Positions 16,637-25,203 of a stretch of DNA of 64,000 nt are shown one piece after another. Source of the stretch: Oscillospiraceae bacterium (lineage in GTDB: Bacteria; Bacillota; Clostridia; Oscillospirales; Acutalibacteraceae); the NCBI GenBank assembly GCA_015065545.1, contig SVQA01000001.1, forward strand, positions 186,001 through 250,000. Reading direction: 5' to 3'. The translations under genes were made by a program, and so were the position numbers. How positions within the stretch are numbered: the first letter of the stretch is position 1; every line of letters begins with the position of its first letter. A model generated the notes under the pieces. It had not been told where the DNA came from. It saw only the letters and a program-made list of their open reading frames with translations, and did not search any database.

Positions 16637-17749
16637 ATGACTAAAAAACTATCAATCGTTGGAAGTATCCTTTTAATACTTCTTTCTTTCGGCGGATGTT
16701 CAGATGTAGGCAGCAAAAGTGCCACAATATCTGCCATATATATCGTCACTTCTATTCTGTCGGTAATTTTACTATTGGGCTATTGCACTCTTATAAAGAA
16801 AAGGCAACCATGGTTTATCCTTCTTTTCTCAGCTGTGGCAGTTGTAAACATAGGATATATGTCGCTTTCATTTTCATCCACACTTAACGAAGCACTACTA
16901 TCCAATCGTATTGCATATTTAGGTTCGGTATTCCTGCCTGTATCCATGCTTATGACAATCCTGAAAACTTGCAAGATTACACTTCCCAAATGGGCTGTTT
17001 CGGTAATTATGCTGATAAGCGCCATTGTTTTTCTTATTGCAGCAAGTCCGGGTTATCTGGATATTTATTACAAGGAAGTCAATTTGGTAAATGTTAATGG
17101 TGCAACAGTTCTAGACAAAGTTTACGGACCACTGCACTCAATCTATCTGTATTACCTTTTGGGGCACTTTACCACTATGCTTGCAGTAATTATTTATGCA
17201 AGAGTCAGCAAGAAGATCAAGTCCAGTTCACAGGCTATACTTCTCCTTACTGCTGTATTTATCAACATTTGCGTATGGCTTATGGAACAGTTTGTTGACC
17301 TTAACTTTGAGTTCCTCTCTGTATCTTACATTGCAAGTGAACTGTTTCTGCTTGGAATAAGTCTTCTTATTCAAGATATAACTCTGCACAATGCTCTTAT
17401 AACTAAACACCATGCAGATACAAGTACTGAACCGACATTGTCCATCAGTACCACATCTTCAGATACTGATATAACCAGTATCGAAACTCCAGTCGCACCT
17501 GCACCTATCGAAAAAACTTTACAAGAGAAAGCAGAGTATATGACATCAGTTCTCTATACTCTCACTCCAACTGAAAGCCAGATATACAAGCTTTACATAG
17601 AGGGTAAAAAAACAAAAGATGTTATGGCAGAGCTGAGCATCACAGAAAATACTCTCAAATTCCACAACAGAAACCTTTACTCCAAACTCGGTGTAACAAC
17701 AAGAAAAGAGCTTGTTGAGGTTTCCAAAGCAATAGTTGCAAAGGTATAA
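16637..17749 (+). CDS. 7TM-sensor LuxR-family transcriptional regulator
   Basis: A 370-residue membrane-bound one-component regulator. The first helix resembles a signal peptide (ending FGGC). About six to seven further membrane helices span residues 25-265, matching the histidine-kinase N-terminal 7TM type. A Thr/Ser/Pro-rich linker (about 275-310) leads to a LuxR/GerE helix-turn-helix at the C-terminus: LTPTESQIYKLYIEGKKTKD, then ITENTLKFHNRNLYSKLGV. It would bind DNA from the membrane in response to an extracellular or membrane ligand. The ATG at 16637 has AAGGAG upstream; a longer frame from 16517 would run through the leader hairpin. Targets are probably the neighbouring lipoprotein genes, by inference. 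Confidence 0.85.
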   Translation: MTKKLSIVGSILLILLSFGGCSDVGSKSATISAIYIVTSILSVILLLGYCTLIKKRQPWFILLFSAVAVVNIGYMSLSFSSTLNEALLSNRIAYLGSVFLPVSMLMTILKTCKITLPKWAVSVIMLISAIVFLIAASPGYLDIYYKEVNLVNVNGATVLDKVYGPLHSIYLYYLLGHFTTMLAVIIYARVSKKIKSSSQAILLLTAVFINICVWLMEQFVDLNFEFLSVSYIASELFLLGISLLIQDITLHNALITKHHADTSTEPTLSISTTSSDTDITSIETPVAPAPIEKTLQEKAEYMTSVLYTLTPTESQIYKLYIEGKKTKDVMAELSITENTLKFHNRNLYSKLGVTTRKELVEVSKAIVAKV

Positions 17750-17755
17750 TAGTCA

Positions 17756-17793
17756 AAAAGCGTATCGATATAAATGTCGATACGCTTTTTTTT
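17756..17793 (+). terminator. Intrinsic terminator after the 7TM-LuxR gene
   Basis: AAAAGCGTATCGA / TCGATACGCTTTT (13 bp) followed by a long T-run. Confidence 0.92.
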
Positions 17794-17802
17794 GAAAATA
17801 TA

Positions 17803-17831
17803 TTGTAATATAAAATGTGTTATGATATGCT
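17803..17831 (+). promoter_or_regulatory. Candidate promoter of the lipoprotein gene at 17866
   Basis: TTGTAA (17803-17808), a 17-bp spacer and TATGCT (17826-17831), 35 bp before the ATG. Confidence 0.45.
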
Positions 17832-17865
17832 AAAAATGTAAAATTTATTATGAGGTGAAATTAAT

Positions 17866-19032
17866 ATGAAAGTTAAACTACTTGCACTGACACTTGCCAT
17901 GCTGATGACTATGTGTTTATTTTCAGGTTGCAAAGAAAGCACAAACACAGGTACAAGCACAGATACAACATCAATACCCGAAACATCAGCACCAATTACT
18001 ACAGAAGCCCCTGATGCAGATTATACCGGAGTTTATGATGATCTCCTTTTCGAGATTTATAAGCACATACTTGCTATCACTTATGATGCAGAAAATAGTG
18101 ATAGTATGGATGGCGATGCCGGATTCCGTGAAGTCGTTGGCAGTCTTTCTGAAGAAGATGCCCTCAGAGCAATAGGATATACGGAACATGACATAAACAA
18201 CGATGGTATCCCTGAGCTTCTTATCTATCTCATTGATGACAATGGTAATGAAAAATGTGCAGGTACAAGAATTCTTGCGGCATACACCGTAAAAGGCAAC
18301 TCCCCTACCCTTATTTTTGAAGGTACTGTGAGAAACAGATACTATCTGCTTTCTAATGGGCTTATCTATAACGAAGGCTCCTCCGGTGCAGCATATTCTA
18401 TTTTCGGAACATATACACTTGAACCTCTTTCAGATTCTCTTACCGTAAAGAATTATTATTTCACTTCTCCCATAGATAACAATTATGATAACATAGGTTT
18501 CTTCGAAAACAGAACAGGTTCTATGGAAATCGATGAATCAGAAAGATTCAAAGGCCCCGAAAAAGAGTTCTGGCAGATTCAGACAGACCTTTCAAAGAGG
18601 ATTGCAGAATCAGAACTAAAACCATTTGAGATATTCAGCGCAGGAGATGGCACAGAAGAGGTATCTTGTGTTATCGCAGTATTTGCTGAAGACACTCTTG
18701 TTGAACTGACAAACGAAGAAAGATTTACTGCCGACAATTCTGAATACGAGACCGAGGTTGTATTCTTTGCAAACTACGGTGATGTTTATGATTTTGAGTT
18801 CTGTGAAATCAAATGGCTTGATGATTCGGATGGTGGTGAGAGTGATATTGAATTTGTTCCTATTTACAAAACAGAAACCCTGACTCAGGACACTCCCCTT
18901 GTGGTAACAATGACTTTCTGGGGAGATATCCCCTCCTATGGCATCAGATACACAGATTCTGAAGGTGCAGAACACTCAGGCACTATCAGCACAAGCGGTA
19001 TGGATGGCACACTTATTCTGGATGTTATCTGA
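17866..19032 (+). CDS. Large lipoprotein of unknown function with EF-hand-like motif
   Basis: A 388-residue secreted lipoprotein. The signal peptide ends at the lipobox LFSGC (C22). A Thr/Ser/Pro linker (about 25-50) precedes a domain (about 55-245) that contains DINNDGIPELLIYLIDD, the calcium-loop-like motif common in clostridial surface lipoproteins that precede a hydrophobic strand. A second, acidic domain (about 250-388) has a beta-rich look. GAGGTG precedes the ATG. It is followed after 16 bp by another small lipoprotein, so the two may be one transcript. The function is not known and no catalytic motif is seen. Confidence 0.75.
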   Translation: MKVKLLALTLAMLMTMCLFSGCKESTNTGTSTDTTSIPETSAPITTEAPDADYTGVYDDLLFEIYKHILAITYDAENSDSMDGDAGFREVVGSLSEEDALRAIGYTEHDINNDGIPELLIYLIDDNGNEKCAGTRILAAYTVKGNSPTLIFEGTVRNRYYLLSNGLIYNEGSSGAAYSIFGTYTLEPLSDSLTVKNYYFTSPIDNNYDNIGFFENRTGSMEIDESERFKGPEKEFWQIQTDLSKRIAESELKPFEIFSAGDGTEEVSCVIAVFAEDTLVELTNEERFTADNSEYETEVVFFANYGDVYDFEFCEIKWLDDSDGGESDIEFVPIYKTETLTQDTPLVVTMTFWGDIPSYGIRYTDSEGAEHSGTISTSGMDGTLILDVI

Positions 19033-19048
19033 TATAGAGAATAGAAAT

Positions 19049-19402
19049 ATGAGCAAACTTGTATTAAAGAGAATACTTTTAACATTAACCGTTTTATTAT
19101 TACTTGGTAGTTTCCCTTTCTTCTTTTCAGGATGTAAGGCACAGAAATACAACGTGGATTACTGTGGCAGTAAAGGTTGCTACTCCAATGCAAAAGACAG
19201 CTACAAAGCAGGCACCAAAGTTACCCTATACTTCGAACTCATTGCAACCGATACAGATTACTCTTTCACCCTTGATGGTGAGCCTGTGGATTGGTCATAT
19301 GATGAGAAAAAAGGCTTTGTAATCGAATTCATTATGCCTGAACATGATGTAAAGCTTGAATGCCACTCTAAAAACTCTATGACACCATACAATGTTGAAT
19401 AA
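19049..19402 (+). CDS. Small lipoprotein with divergent Big/InlB-repeat-like domain
   Basis: A 117-residue protein. The signal peptide includes LLLTLTVLLLLGSFPFFF and ends at a lipobox (FSGC). The mature part has one small domain, with KAGTKVTLYFELIATDTDYSFTLDG and FVIEFIMPEHDVKL, whose V-L...F...FIMP-HDV pattern resembles divergent InlB/Big repeat modules. The ATG at 19049 is 16 bp after the previous stop and has only a weak GAGA site, so coupling is likely. A longer frame would start inside the upstream gene. A strong terminator follows. Function unknown. Confidence 0.68.
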   Translation: MSKLVLKRILLTLTVLLLLGSFPFFFSGCKAQKYNVDYCGSKGCYSNAKDSYKAGTKVTLYFELIATDTDYSFTLDGEPVDWSYDEKKGFVIEFIMPEHDVKLECHSKNSMTPYNVE

Positions 19403-19405
19403 GCT

Positions 19406-19440
19406 AAAAGTCCTGCTACAGATGTGTAGCAGGACTTTTT
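19406..19440 (+). terminator. Intrinsic terminator after the lipoprotein pair
   Basis: AAAAGTCCTGCTACA / TGTAGCAGGACTTTT (15 bp, GATG loop) with a T-run. Confidence 0.93.
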
Positions 19441-19856
19441 ATAATAACAGAAAAGATGAATTCTCAATAAAAAAAAGACTATCCCACATCACAGCGGAAC
19501 AATCCTTAAATACGAATTAATTATTATCAAACAAATTTTCATAAGCACTACAGTATTGATATCTAATTTGTTGCAAACATTAACTCACGTATAATTAAAA
19601 ACTATTAGTATTTTCTCTCACAATTTTAAACTTACTCTACTCCAGATAAGATACAATTAAAAGTTTCAAAACCTGGTTTTTAAATAAAACCATCTTGGGC
19701 ATTAAAGTAAAATGTCGCCCTATATATTTTAGGGTATTAGTGCCCAATTTTGAATTCAGTTTGATTATCTGTAGCATAGAAAATTTATACGATTACACCA
19801 AAATTACTCCTTGCACTAAATGGAAACAAAATCTCAAAGAATCAACGCCGAAAACG
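19441..19856. other. Gene-free AT-rich region with a nested inverted repeat
   Basis: No gene is supported. TTGGGCATTA (19695-19704) pairs with TAGTGCCCAA (19738-19747) with one wobble pair, enclosing CCCTA/TAGGG. An ORF reading through it has no ribosome site. Confidence 0.6.
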
Positions 19857-19899
19857 AAAAGCCTTGAAGCCCACTATTGATGCGGATTTCAAGGCTTTT
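19857..19899 (-). terminator. Terminator of tRNA-Ala (active on both strands)
   Basis: AAAAGCCTTGAA / TTCAAGGCTTTT (12 bp), 5 bp beyond the tRNA 3' end on the minus strand. Confidence 0.88.
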
Positions 19900-19904
19900 G
19901 TTTA

Positions 19905-19980
19905 TGGTGGAGACGATGGGGATCGAACCCACGACCTCTTGAATGCCATTCAAGCACTCTCCCAGCTGAGCTACGCCCCC
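19905..19980 (-). tRNA. tRNA-Ala (anticodon GGC)
   Basis: A 76-nt cloverleaf on the minus strand. The acceptor is GGGGGCG / CGTCTCC, the D-stem GCTC/GAGT, the anticodon stem CTTGA/TCAAG with loop ATGGCAT (anticodon GGC), and the T-arm GTGGG-TTCGATC-CCCAT. The 3' CCA is encoded. The 47 bp at its 3' end recur at 14637-14683. Confidence 0.96.
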
Positions 19981-19993
19981 AGGAACGAATAAT

Positions 19994-20022
19994 ATAATAT
20001 CATAACAAATCTAAAATTGCAA
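19994..20022 (-). promoter_or_regulatory. Promoter of tRNA-Ala
   Basis: TTGCAA (20022-20017), a 17-bp spacer and TATTAT (19999-19994), 13 bp before the tRNA 5' end. Confidence 0.7.
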
Positions 20023-20041
20023 GTGTTTTATTAAGAAAATA

Positions 20042-20085
20042 TACCCTCGGCAAAGTAACCGTGTGGATAACATTTACCGAGGGTA
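20042..20085 (-). terminator. Intrinsic terminator after pepT
   Basis: TACCCTCGG / CCGAGGGTA (9 bp) with a long loop, followed by TATTTTCTT on the minus strand. Confidence 0.7.
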
Positions 20086-20122
20086 AGTAACGATATAGAT
20101 TACTGACAAGTATAAGTGCTGT

Positions 20123-21328
20123 TTAATTTTTCATAAGCTCAATAAGCACATCTACCATTTTCTCCATTGACTGAATGGGAATAAACTCGTGAACACCGTG
20201 GAAGTTTGCACCGCCTGTAGAAAGATTCGGGCAAGGTAAGCCCTCAAAAGAAAGTTTAGCACCATCCGTACCGCCGCGAATAGGAATAATATTTGGCTCA
20301 ACACCCACCGATTTCATAGCATTTACCGCATTATCAATAATATGCATAAAGGGAGTTATCTTATCCCGCATATTATAGTAGCTGTCCTGTATCTCCGCTT
20401 CAAACGTACCTTCGCCATAAACACCATTCAAATAATCCACAAGGTTCTGTACAAACTTTTTACGCTCAATGAATTTCTCCATTGAATGATCACGGATAAT
20501 GTATACAAGCTTTGCCTGCGTCTCATCACCCTTCATCTCGCAAAGATGATAGAAGCCCTCGTACCCCTCGGTATGAGCAGGGGTTTCTGCTTTCGGAAGC
20601 ATATTGATAAACTCTGCTGCCAAAAGGCTTGCATTCTTCATTTTGTTTTTTGCACTTCCCGGGTGAATATTTACTCCGTTAACTGTAATTTCTACGGATG
20701 CTCCATTGAAATTTTCGTACTCTATCTCTCCAAGTTCTCCGCCGTCTACAGTATAAGCCCAATCACAAGCAAATCGCTTCAGGTCAAATCTGTCTGCCCC
20801 TCTGCCGATTTCTTCATCGGGTGTGATACCAACAGCTATTCTGCCGTGGCTTATCTCGGGATGAGCCATAAGGCATTCGCAAGCGGTAAGGATTTCTGCA
20901 ATACCTGCTTTGTCATCTGCACCAAGCAGGGTTGTTCCGTCTGTTGTGATAATATCACAGCCGATATATTTTTCGAGAAACGGAAAATCCTTAACTTTCA
21001 AACTGATATTATCATTAAGAACAATATCTCCGCCCTTATAATTTATAATCTGAGGCTTAATATTGTCTCCCTTTACAGCAGGGCTTGTATCCATGTGTGC
21101 GATAAATCCGATTGACGGGTCAGCTTCCCTACCCTTTGAAGCAGGCAGAACTCCATATACATAACCGTCTTTATCAATTTCCACCTCGGTAAGTCCGATG
21201 CTTTTGAGCTCCTCTGCAAGATATTTTCCAAGCTCAAGCTGACAGGCTGTTGATGGGCAGGTCTCGCTGTTTTCATCAGAATTTGTTCCGAATGAAACAT
21301 ATTTAAGAAATCTTTCGCTAACTTTCAT
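20123..21328 (-). CDS. pepT: Tripeptide aminopeptidase (peptidase T)
   Basis: A cytoplasmic M20-family dizinc peptidase that removes the N-terminal residue from tripeptides in nitrogen and peptide use. The 401 residues show GFIAHMDTSPA (metal His and catalytic Asp), TLLGADDKAGIAEILT (bridging Asp), ITPDEEIGRGADRFD (catalytic Glu and metal ligand), the lid-domain NIHPGSAKNKMKNA, and the C-terminal LSTGGANFHGVHEFIP. The length is typical of PepT. The second ATG (21328) has AGGAA at proper spacing; the first is only 3 bp from it. It is a single gene with its own promoter and terminator. Confidence 0.96.
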   Translation of the reverse strand: MKVSERFLKYVSFGTNSDENSETCPSTACQLELGKYLAEELKSIGLTEVEIDKDGYVYGVLPASKGREADPSIGFIAHMDTSPAVKGDNIKPQIINYKGGDIVLNDNISLKVKDFPFLEKYIGCDIITTDGTTLLGADDKAGIAEILTACECLMAHPEISHGRIAVGITPDEEIGRGADRFDLKRFACDWAYTVDGGELGEIEYENFNGASVEITVNGVNIHPGSAKNKMKNASLLAAEFINMLPKAETPAHTEGYEGFYHLCEMKGDETQAKLVYIIRDHSMEKFIERKKFVQNLVDYLNGVYGEGTFEAEIQDSYYNMRDKITPFMHIIDNAVNAMKSVGVEPNIIPIRGGTDGAKLSFEGLPCPNLSTGGANFHGVHEFIPIQSMEKMVDVLIELMKN

Positions 21329-21362
21329 AATTATCATTCCTTGATTATAATTTTATGTAATA

Positions 21363-21391
21363 ATTATATCAAACTTAAAACCCATTGTAAA
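21363..21391 (-). promoter_or_regulatory. Sigma-A promoter of pepT
   Basis: TTTACA (21391-21386), a 17-bp spacer and TATAAT (21368-21363) on the minus strand. Confidence 0.72.
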
Positions 21392-21413
21392 TATTGAGTA
21401 TTGCTCTTAAAAT

Positions 21414-21446
21414 AACAGACCACCGATATTCAACCGATGGTCTGTT
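21414..21446 (-). terminator. Terminator at the end of the yicC-rsgA operon
   Basis: AACAGACCA / TGGTCTGTT (9 bp) followed by ATTTTAAG on the minus strand. Confidence 0.72.
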
Positions 21447-21449
21447 AAC

Positions 21450-22151
21450 TTAACTGTTTTTCATTGTATTGTAAGAAAGCTCAACAGCTTCTTTGCTGAT
21501 ATTGCAATAAAGTTTATACACGGGAACTTTCGTGAGAAGCTTATCAAGCATATCAAAAAGCGACATCATATCAGAAGGATTCTCGGGTCTTAAGGTTTGT
21601 TCCATTAAAACCGGCATAGCTTCTGCGGATGAAACTCTTTCTATCTTATTTTCCGGGTGCTGCTTAAGGATACAGATACCTTTAAGCTTAACAATAGTGT
21701 TGCTATTAATATCATGTTTACCCGAAAAGGGTGTTCCGCAAACATAGGGCACCCCATCAAAAAAACGAATTGCAGGTTTATCGTCGTTGACAGAAATAAC
21801 ATTCTCTTTGAAATATTCACGCCAAAGAGAAGCATGGGTCGATTTACCTGCTCCGCAGGGACCTGTAAACATATAGCCGAAATCATCCACAGCTAACGCG
21901 GCGGAATGAAGAAAGAATGCACCGCGGGAAATAATCTCCTGATAAAATTTAATTCCAATCAAAACATATTCTGCAAGAAGCTCTGTACAGTTATATTTTT
22001 CTTTATGTGCTTCAATCTCTTCATCAGAAACAAAAAGCTTAAAATCAGGTGTTACACTCTGATCCTCTGCTATATACTTTTCCGACCTTCTCAAAAGCTT
22101 CAGATAGCGTGGTTCATATTCTACATTAAATTTGCAAATGGAATAAATCAC
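21450..22151 (-). CDS. HprK/PEP-carboxykinase-like P-loop protein
   Basis: A 233-residue protein with a P-loop FTGPCGAGKSTHASLW near residue 95. Flanking motifs (FLHSAALAVDDFG before it, VISVNDDKPAIR and CGTPFSGKHD after it) resemble the HPr kinase/phosphorylase and PEP carboxykinase fold. Such clostridial proteins are of unknown role; some lie near PqqD-like or peptide-modification genes, which are absent here. The GTG at 22151 has GGAGAA upstream. A TTG at 22196 would overlap the end of rsgA. It sits at the end of the housekeeping operon, where rpe or thiN is usually found. The fold is likely; substrate and function are not known. Confidence 0.7.
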   Translation of the reverse strand: MIYSICKFNVEYEPRYLKLLRRSEKYIAEDQSVTPDFKLFVSDEEIEAHKEKYNCTELLAEYVLIGIKFYQEIISRGAFFLHSAALAVDDFGYMFTGPCGAGKSTHASLWREYFKENVISVNDDKPAIRFFDGVPYVCGTPFSGKHDINSNTIVKLKGICILKQHPENKIERVSSAEAMPVLMEQTLRPENPSDMMSLFDMLDKLLTKVPVYKLYCNISKEAVELSYNTMKNS

Positions 22152-22180
22152 GTTGTCTTCTCCAATTCTCCGAAAGTTAA

Positions 22181-23080
22181 TTACTTTAACTCCCAAGGCT
22201 TAATATCTTTTATCTCGTTATACATTTCAATATAACTTTCGTGTCTGGTTTTTGAGATAGCTCCGTTATTGACTGCCTCAATCACCGCACACCCCTTTTC
22301 GCAGATATGCATACAGGATGTAAAACGACACTCGTTTAAATAATCATTAAATTCAGGAAAGCAATACATAAGCTGGTCTTTGCTTACAAGGTGATAACTC
22401 TCAAGATCCATTGTTGAAAAGCCAGGTGTATCTGCCACATATCCGCTGTCTGTCTTAAACAGCTCAACGGTTCTTGTTGTGTGTCTTCCTCTGCCAAGTT
22501 TCTGACTAACCTGACCTGTTTTTAAATTAAGCTCAGGATAAAGGTTATTGATAAGAGTAGATTTACCAACTCCGCTGTTACCAATAAAAGCAACTAATTT
22601 ACCCTCAAGGGCATTGCGTACAGCAGCTACACTTTCTTCGTCACCATCTGAATATGTGAAGGTGGGAAATCTCGCTTCGGAATAAACCTTTGCCAATTCA
22701 TCACATTCTTTAACATCGGTTTTAGAGAACACAATGTATGGTACTGTTCCTATATCTACAGCTGCAGCTGTGAGCTTATCAATAACAAGAGTGTTGGGCA
22801 AAGGATCTACAGTTGAAATAACAATTACAAGGGCATCAAGGTTAGCAAGAGGAGGTCTAACAAGGTAGTTCTTTCTCTCAAGAATCCGCTCTATGCTATG
22901 ATACCCGTCAGGCTTAAGAGAAATTTCTACCATATCTCCGACAACAGGAGATTCACCCTGCTTACGAAACTTGCCTCTTGCTTTGCATTCAAAGATTTCA
23001 TCTTTTACATCCACATAATAGAAGCCGCCTGTGAGTCTGACTATAATACCTTTGACTATTTCTTCGTGCTCTTTAGTCAT
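22181..23080 (-). CDS. rsgA: Small ribosomal subunit biogenesis GTPase RsgA
   Basis: A circularly permuted GTPase that checks late 30S maturation. The 299 residues show an N-terminal OB fold (about 5-65), G4-like FSKTDV, then the P-loop GNSGVGKSTL, then the G3 DTPGF. A C-terminal zinc site is CRFTSCMHICEKGC (C-x4-C-x-H-x4-C). The order G4-G1-G3 confirms the permutation. The ATG at 23080 follows AGGTGG. It is 12 bp after prkC, as usual in Firmicutes. Confidence 0.96.
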   Translation of the reverse strand: MTKEHEEIVKGIIVRLTGGFYYVDVKDEIFECKARGKFRKQGESPVVGDMVEISLKPDGYHSIERILERKNYLVRPPLANLDALVIVISTVDPLPNTLVIDKLTAAAVDIGTVPYIVFSKTDVKECDELAKVYSEARFPTFTYSDGDEESVAAVRNALEGKLVAFIGNSGVGKSTLINNLYPELNLKTGQVSQKLGRGRHTTRTVELFKTDSGYVADTPGFSTMDLESYHLVSKDQLMYCFPEFNDYLNECRFTSCMHICEKGCAVIEAVNNGAISKTRHESYIEMYNEIKDIKPWELK

Positions 23081-23092
23081 ATATACCACCTA

Positions 23093-25189
23093 TCACTCGA
23101 CAGACACAGGCTCACCTGAAGGAGATGAAGATATAACATCAGTTACATCAGGAACTGTTGTAGTCACGGGATTAGGGTCATTATACTCGTAAGAGTTCAG
23201 CTCTTTGTAGCTTTCTTTTGCAAAATCGACTTCGTATTCTCTATAAATCTCGCCATCAAGAAAAACCTTTACAGCAGATTTTGTTCCGTTATAGCCGGGA
23301 ATAATAACCGTATCATCCTTGAGCCAGTTGTTTGGGATTTCATCATACTGCTGCTTATTAACAGAGAACTTGAACACCTTATCATCTATAAGAACCTTGA
23401 CTCTGATTTCGTGTGAAACACCAACGGGCATATCAATGGGAATGGGTACGGTTATAAGTGGAGTTCCATCGCTGATATAAACAGTGATGTGATCATCCTT
23501 TCCTACCTCACCGCAAAGGATGTTTGCATACACAACCTCACCCTTTGGTTTGCCGCTATCAGAAATATTCTTAAAGGTAATCTTTTTTTCTTCAAAGCCT
23601 GCTTCCTTGAGAGCATCAAGAGCATCCTCTTCGTTCATTCCGAGAATATCGGTAAAATTGAAGGTTGTTTTTTCGGTAGTGGCATTTTTACCTGCTACGT
23701 AAATACAGATTGGCGTAGAAAGCGAGATTTTTGTACCTGCTTTAGGAAATGTTCCTATAACCTTACCCTCTTCAACTTCCTCACTGTAAATAACGTAGGG
23801 ATCATTAAGCTCATAAAATCCAACACCGTTGAGTGTAAGAATAGCTTTGCTGAAATGCTCATCCGTAACATCAGGAACTATTCCGTCACCTTCCTGTCTA
23901 TTAACAAAAATTGTAATTTTACCGTTAGCTTTAATTTTCTTTGAGCCCGGTTTTGGTTCCTGATCGATAACTATACCAACAGGATACTCGGAATAAAATT
24001 TATTTTCTTCAATAACCTCTAAATCATAAGGAGATTTTTTACAATACTCGTTTGCTTCAGCTGAAGACATATTAAGCAAATCAGGTACGTCAACATCTGC
24101 TGCTTCGGAATCTCCGAAAGCACCATTCTTAACACTCTGGTTTTTAAATATTCCCACAGGAATACAGATAACAAGTGCCAAAAACAAAGCTATAAGAACA
24201 CCTGTAATAATGGGAATTGTAAGGCTGTGACGAACCTTTTCGTCATCAGTATCCTTCACAACCTTTGCATACTCTGCAGCACGGTCTGTCTTTCCTTTGT
24301 TAACTGCCTCGATGTATTTTGTAGGCTGTTTATCATAAAGATATTTATATTCAAAACGAACACTGGGATTCATACGGAATCGCTCAATATCAGCGAGCAT
24401 ATCCTGTGCTGACTGGTATCTGTCTACAGGCTGCTTCTGCATAGCCTTAAGGATAATCTCTTCAATACCCTCAGGAATTGAGGCATTGATAGAGCGAGGT
24501 GCAGGAGGCTCCACCTGAAGATGCATCAATGCCACAGAAACAGCATTCTCTCCATCAAAGGGAAGCTTGCCTGTGAGCATCTCGTACATCATAATACCGA
24601 TTGAATAAATATCGGTCTTGCCGTCTGTAATATCACCCTTTGCCTGTTCGGGTGCTATATAGTGCACAGAACCGATTGCTTGCTCGGTCATTGTACGGGT
24701 GGAATTGGAGAAACGGGCAATACCGAAGTCTGTAACTTTGATTGTACCGTCAGAGAGGAGCATCATATTCTGAGGCTTAATATCTCTGTGAACAACACCC
24801 TTACTGTGAGCATGGGAAAGAGCGGCGAGCACCTGAGTTACAAGATGCACAGTTTCTTTCCATGTAAGAACATTCTGCTGGTTGATATACTCCTTAAGAG
24901 TGATGCCATCGATATATTCCATAACAATATACTGAATCATATCACCAAAGCTAACATCGTAAACCTTTACGATGTTAGGATGAGATAAAACAGCAATTGC
25001 CTTTGATTCATTTTTAAATCTACGGATAAACTCTTCGTTGTTGAGGAATTCATCCTTGAGAATTTTGATAGCTACTTCTCTGTCGTCTATTGTATCGTAG
25101 CAACGATAAACATTAGCCATACCGCCGATACCGATAAGCTCTCTTATCTCATATCTGCCGTCAAGCTTTTTACCAACATATTTATCCAT
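23093..25189 (-). CDS. prkC: PASTA-domain serine/threonine protein kinase (PrkC/PknB type)
   Basis: A membrane receptor kinase that senses cell-wall muropeptides or lipid II and phosphorylates Ser/Thr in division, germination and translation control. The 698 residues hold a complete Hanks-type kinase domain (about 13-270: glycine loop GIGGMANV, K42, HRD 134-136, DFG 154-156, APE in YIAPEQ), one membrane helix (about 327-350), and three extracellular PASTA domains (about 360-430, 431-500, 503-575). A further unassigned C-terminal region is present. AAGGAGGT precedes the ATG. It is directly downstream of its phosphatase prpC. All catalytic residues are present, unlike the pseudokinase at 9.9 kb. 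Confidence 0.96.
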   Translation of the reverse strand: MDKYVGKKLDGRYEIRELIGIGGMANVYRCYDTIDDREVAIKILKDEFLNNEEFIRRFKNESKAIAVLSHPNIVKVYDVSFGDMIQYIVMEYIDGITLKEYINQQNVLTWKETVHLVTQVLAALSHAHSKGVVHRDIKPQNMMLLSDGTIKVTDFGIARFSNSTRTMTEQAIGSVHYIAPEQAKGDITDGKTDIYSIGIMMYEMLTGKLPFDGENAVSVALMHLQVEPPAPRSINASIPEGIEEIILKAMQKQPVDRYQSAQDMLADIERFRMNPSVRFEYKYLYDKQPTKYIEAVNKGKTDRAAEYAKVVKDTDDEKVRHSLTIPIITGVLIALFLALVICIPVGIFKNQSVKNGAFGDSEAADVDVPDLLNMSSAEANEYCKKSPYDLEVIEENKFYSEYPVGIVIDQEPKPGSKKIKANGKITIFVNRQEGDGIVPDVTDEHFSKAILTLNGVGFYELNDPYVIYSEEVEEGKVIGTFPKAGTKISLSTPICIYVAGKNATTEKTTFNFTDILGMNEEDALDALKEAGFEEKKITFKNISDSGKPKGEVVYANILCGEVGKDDHITVYISDGTPLITVPIPIDMPVGVSHEIRVKVLIDDKVFKFSVNKQQYDEIPNNWLKDDTVIIPGYNGTKSAVKVFLDGEIYREYEVDFAKESYKELNSYEYNDPNPVTTTVPDVTDVISSSPSGEPVSVE

Positions 25190-25203
25190 TTAGCGTTACC
25201 TCC

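Larger units (their letters stand above)
14684..19904. mobile_element. Putative 5.2-kb island between tRNA-Ala repeats (no integrase seen)
   Basis: The segment is bracketed by a 47-bp direct repeat of the tRNA-Ala 3' end, with the intact tRNA at one side and a 3' fragment at the other. This is the expected product of integration at a tRNA gene. It carries a zinc-ribbon protein, three lipoproteins and a 7TM-LuxR regulator. No integrase, excisionase or replication gene is visible, so the element may be a remnant, or the tRNA end may have been duplicated another way. Confidence 0.5.

Noticed and set aside
19695..19880. A 61-codon open frame in the gene-free region
   Set aside because: It runs through the nested inverted repeat and into the tRNA terminator, with no ribosome site.
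14684..19904. Calling the segment an integrative element with confidence
   Set aside because: No integrase, relaxase or replication gene is visible; only the tRNA repeat supports it, so it is listed at moderate confidence.
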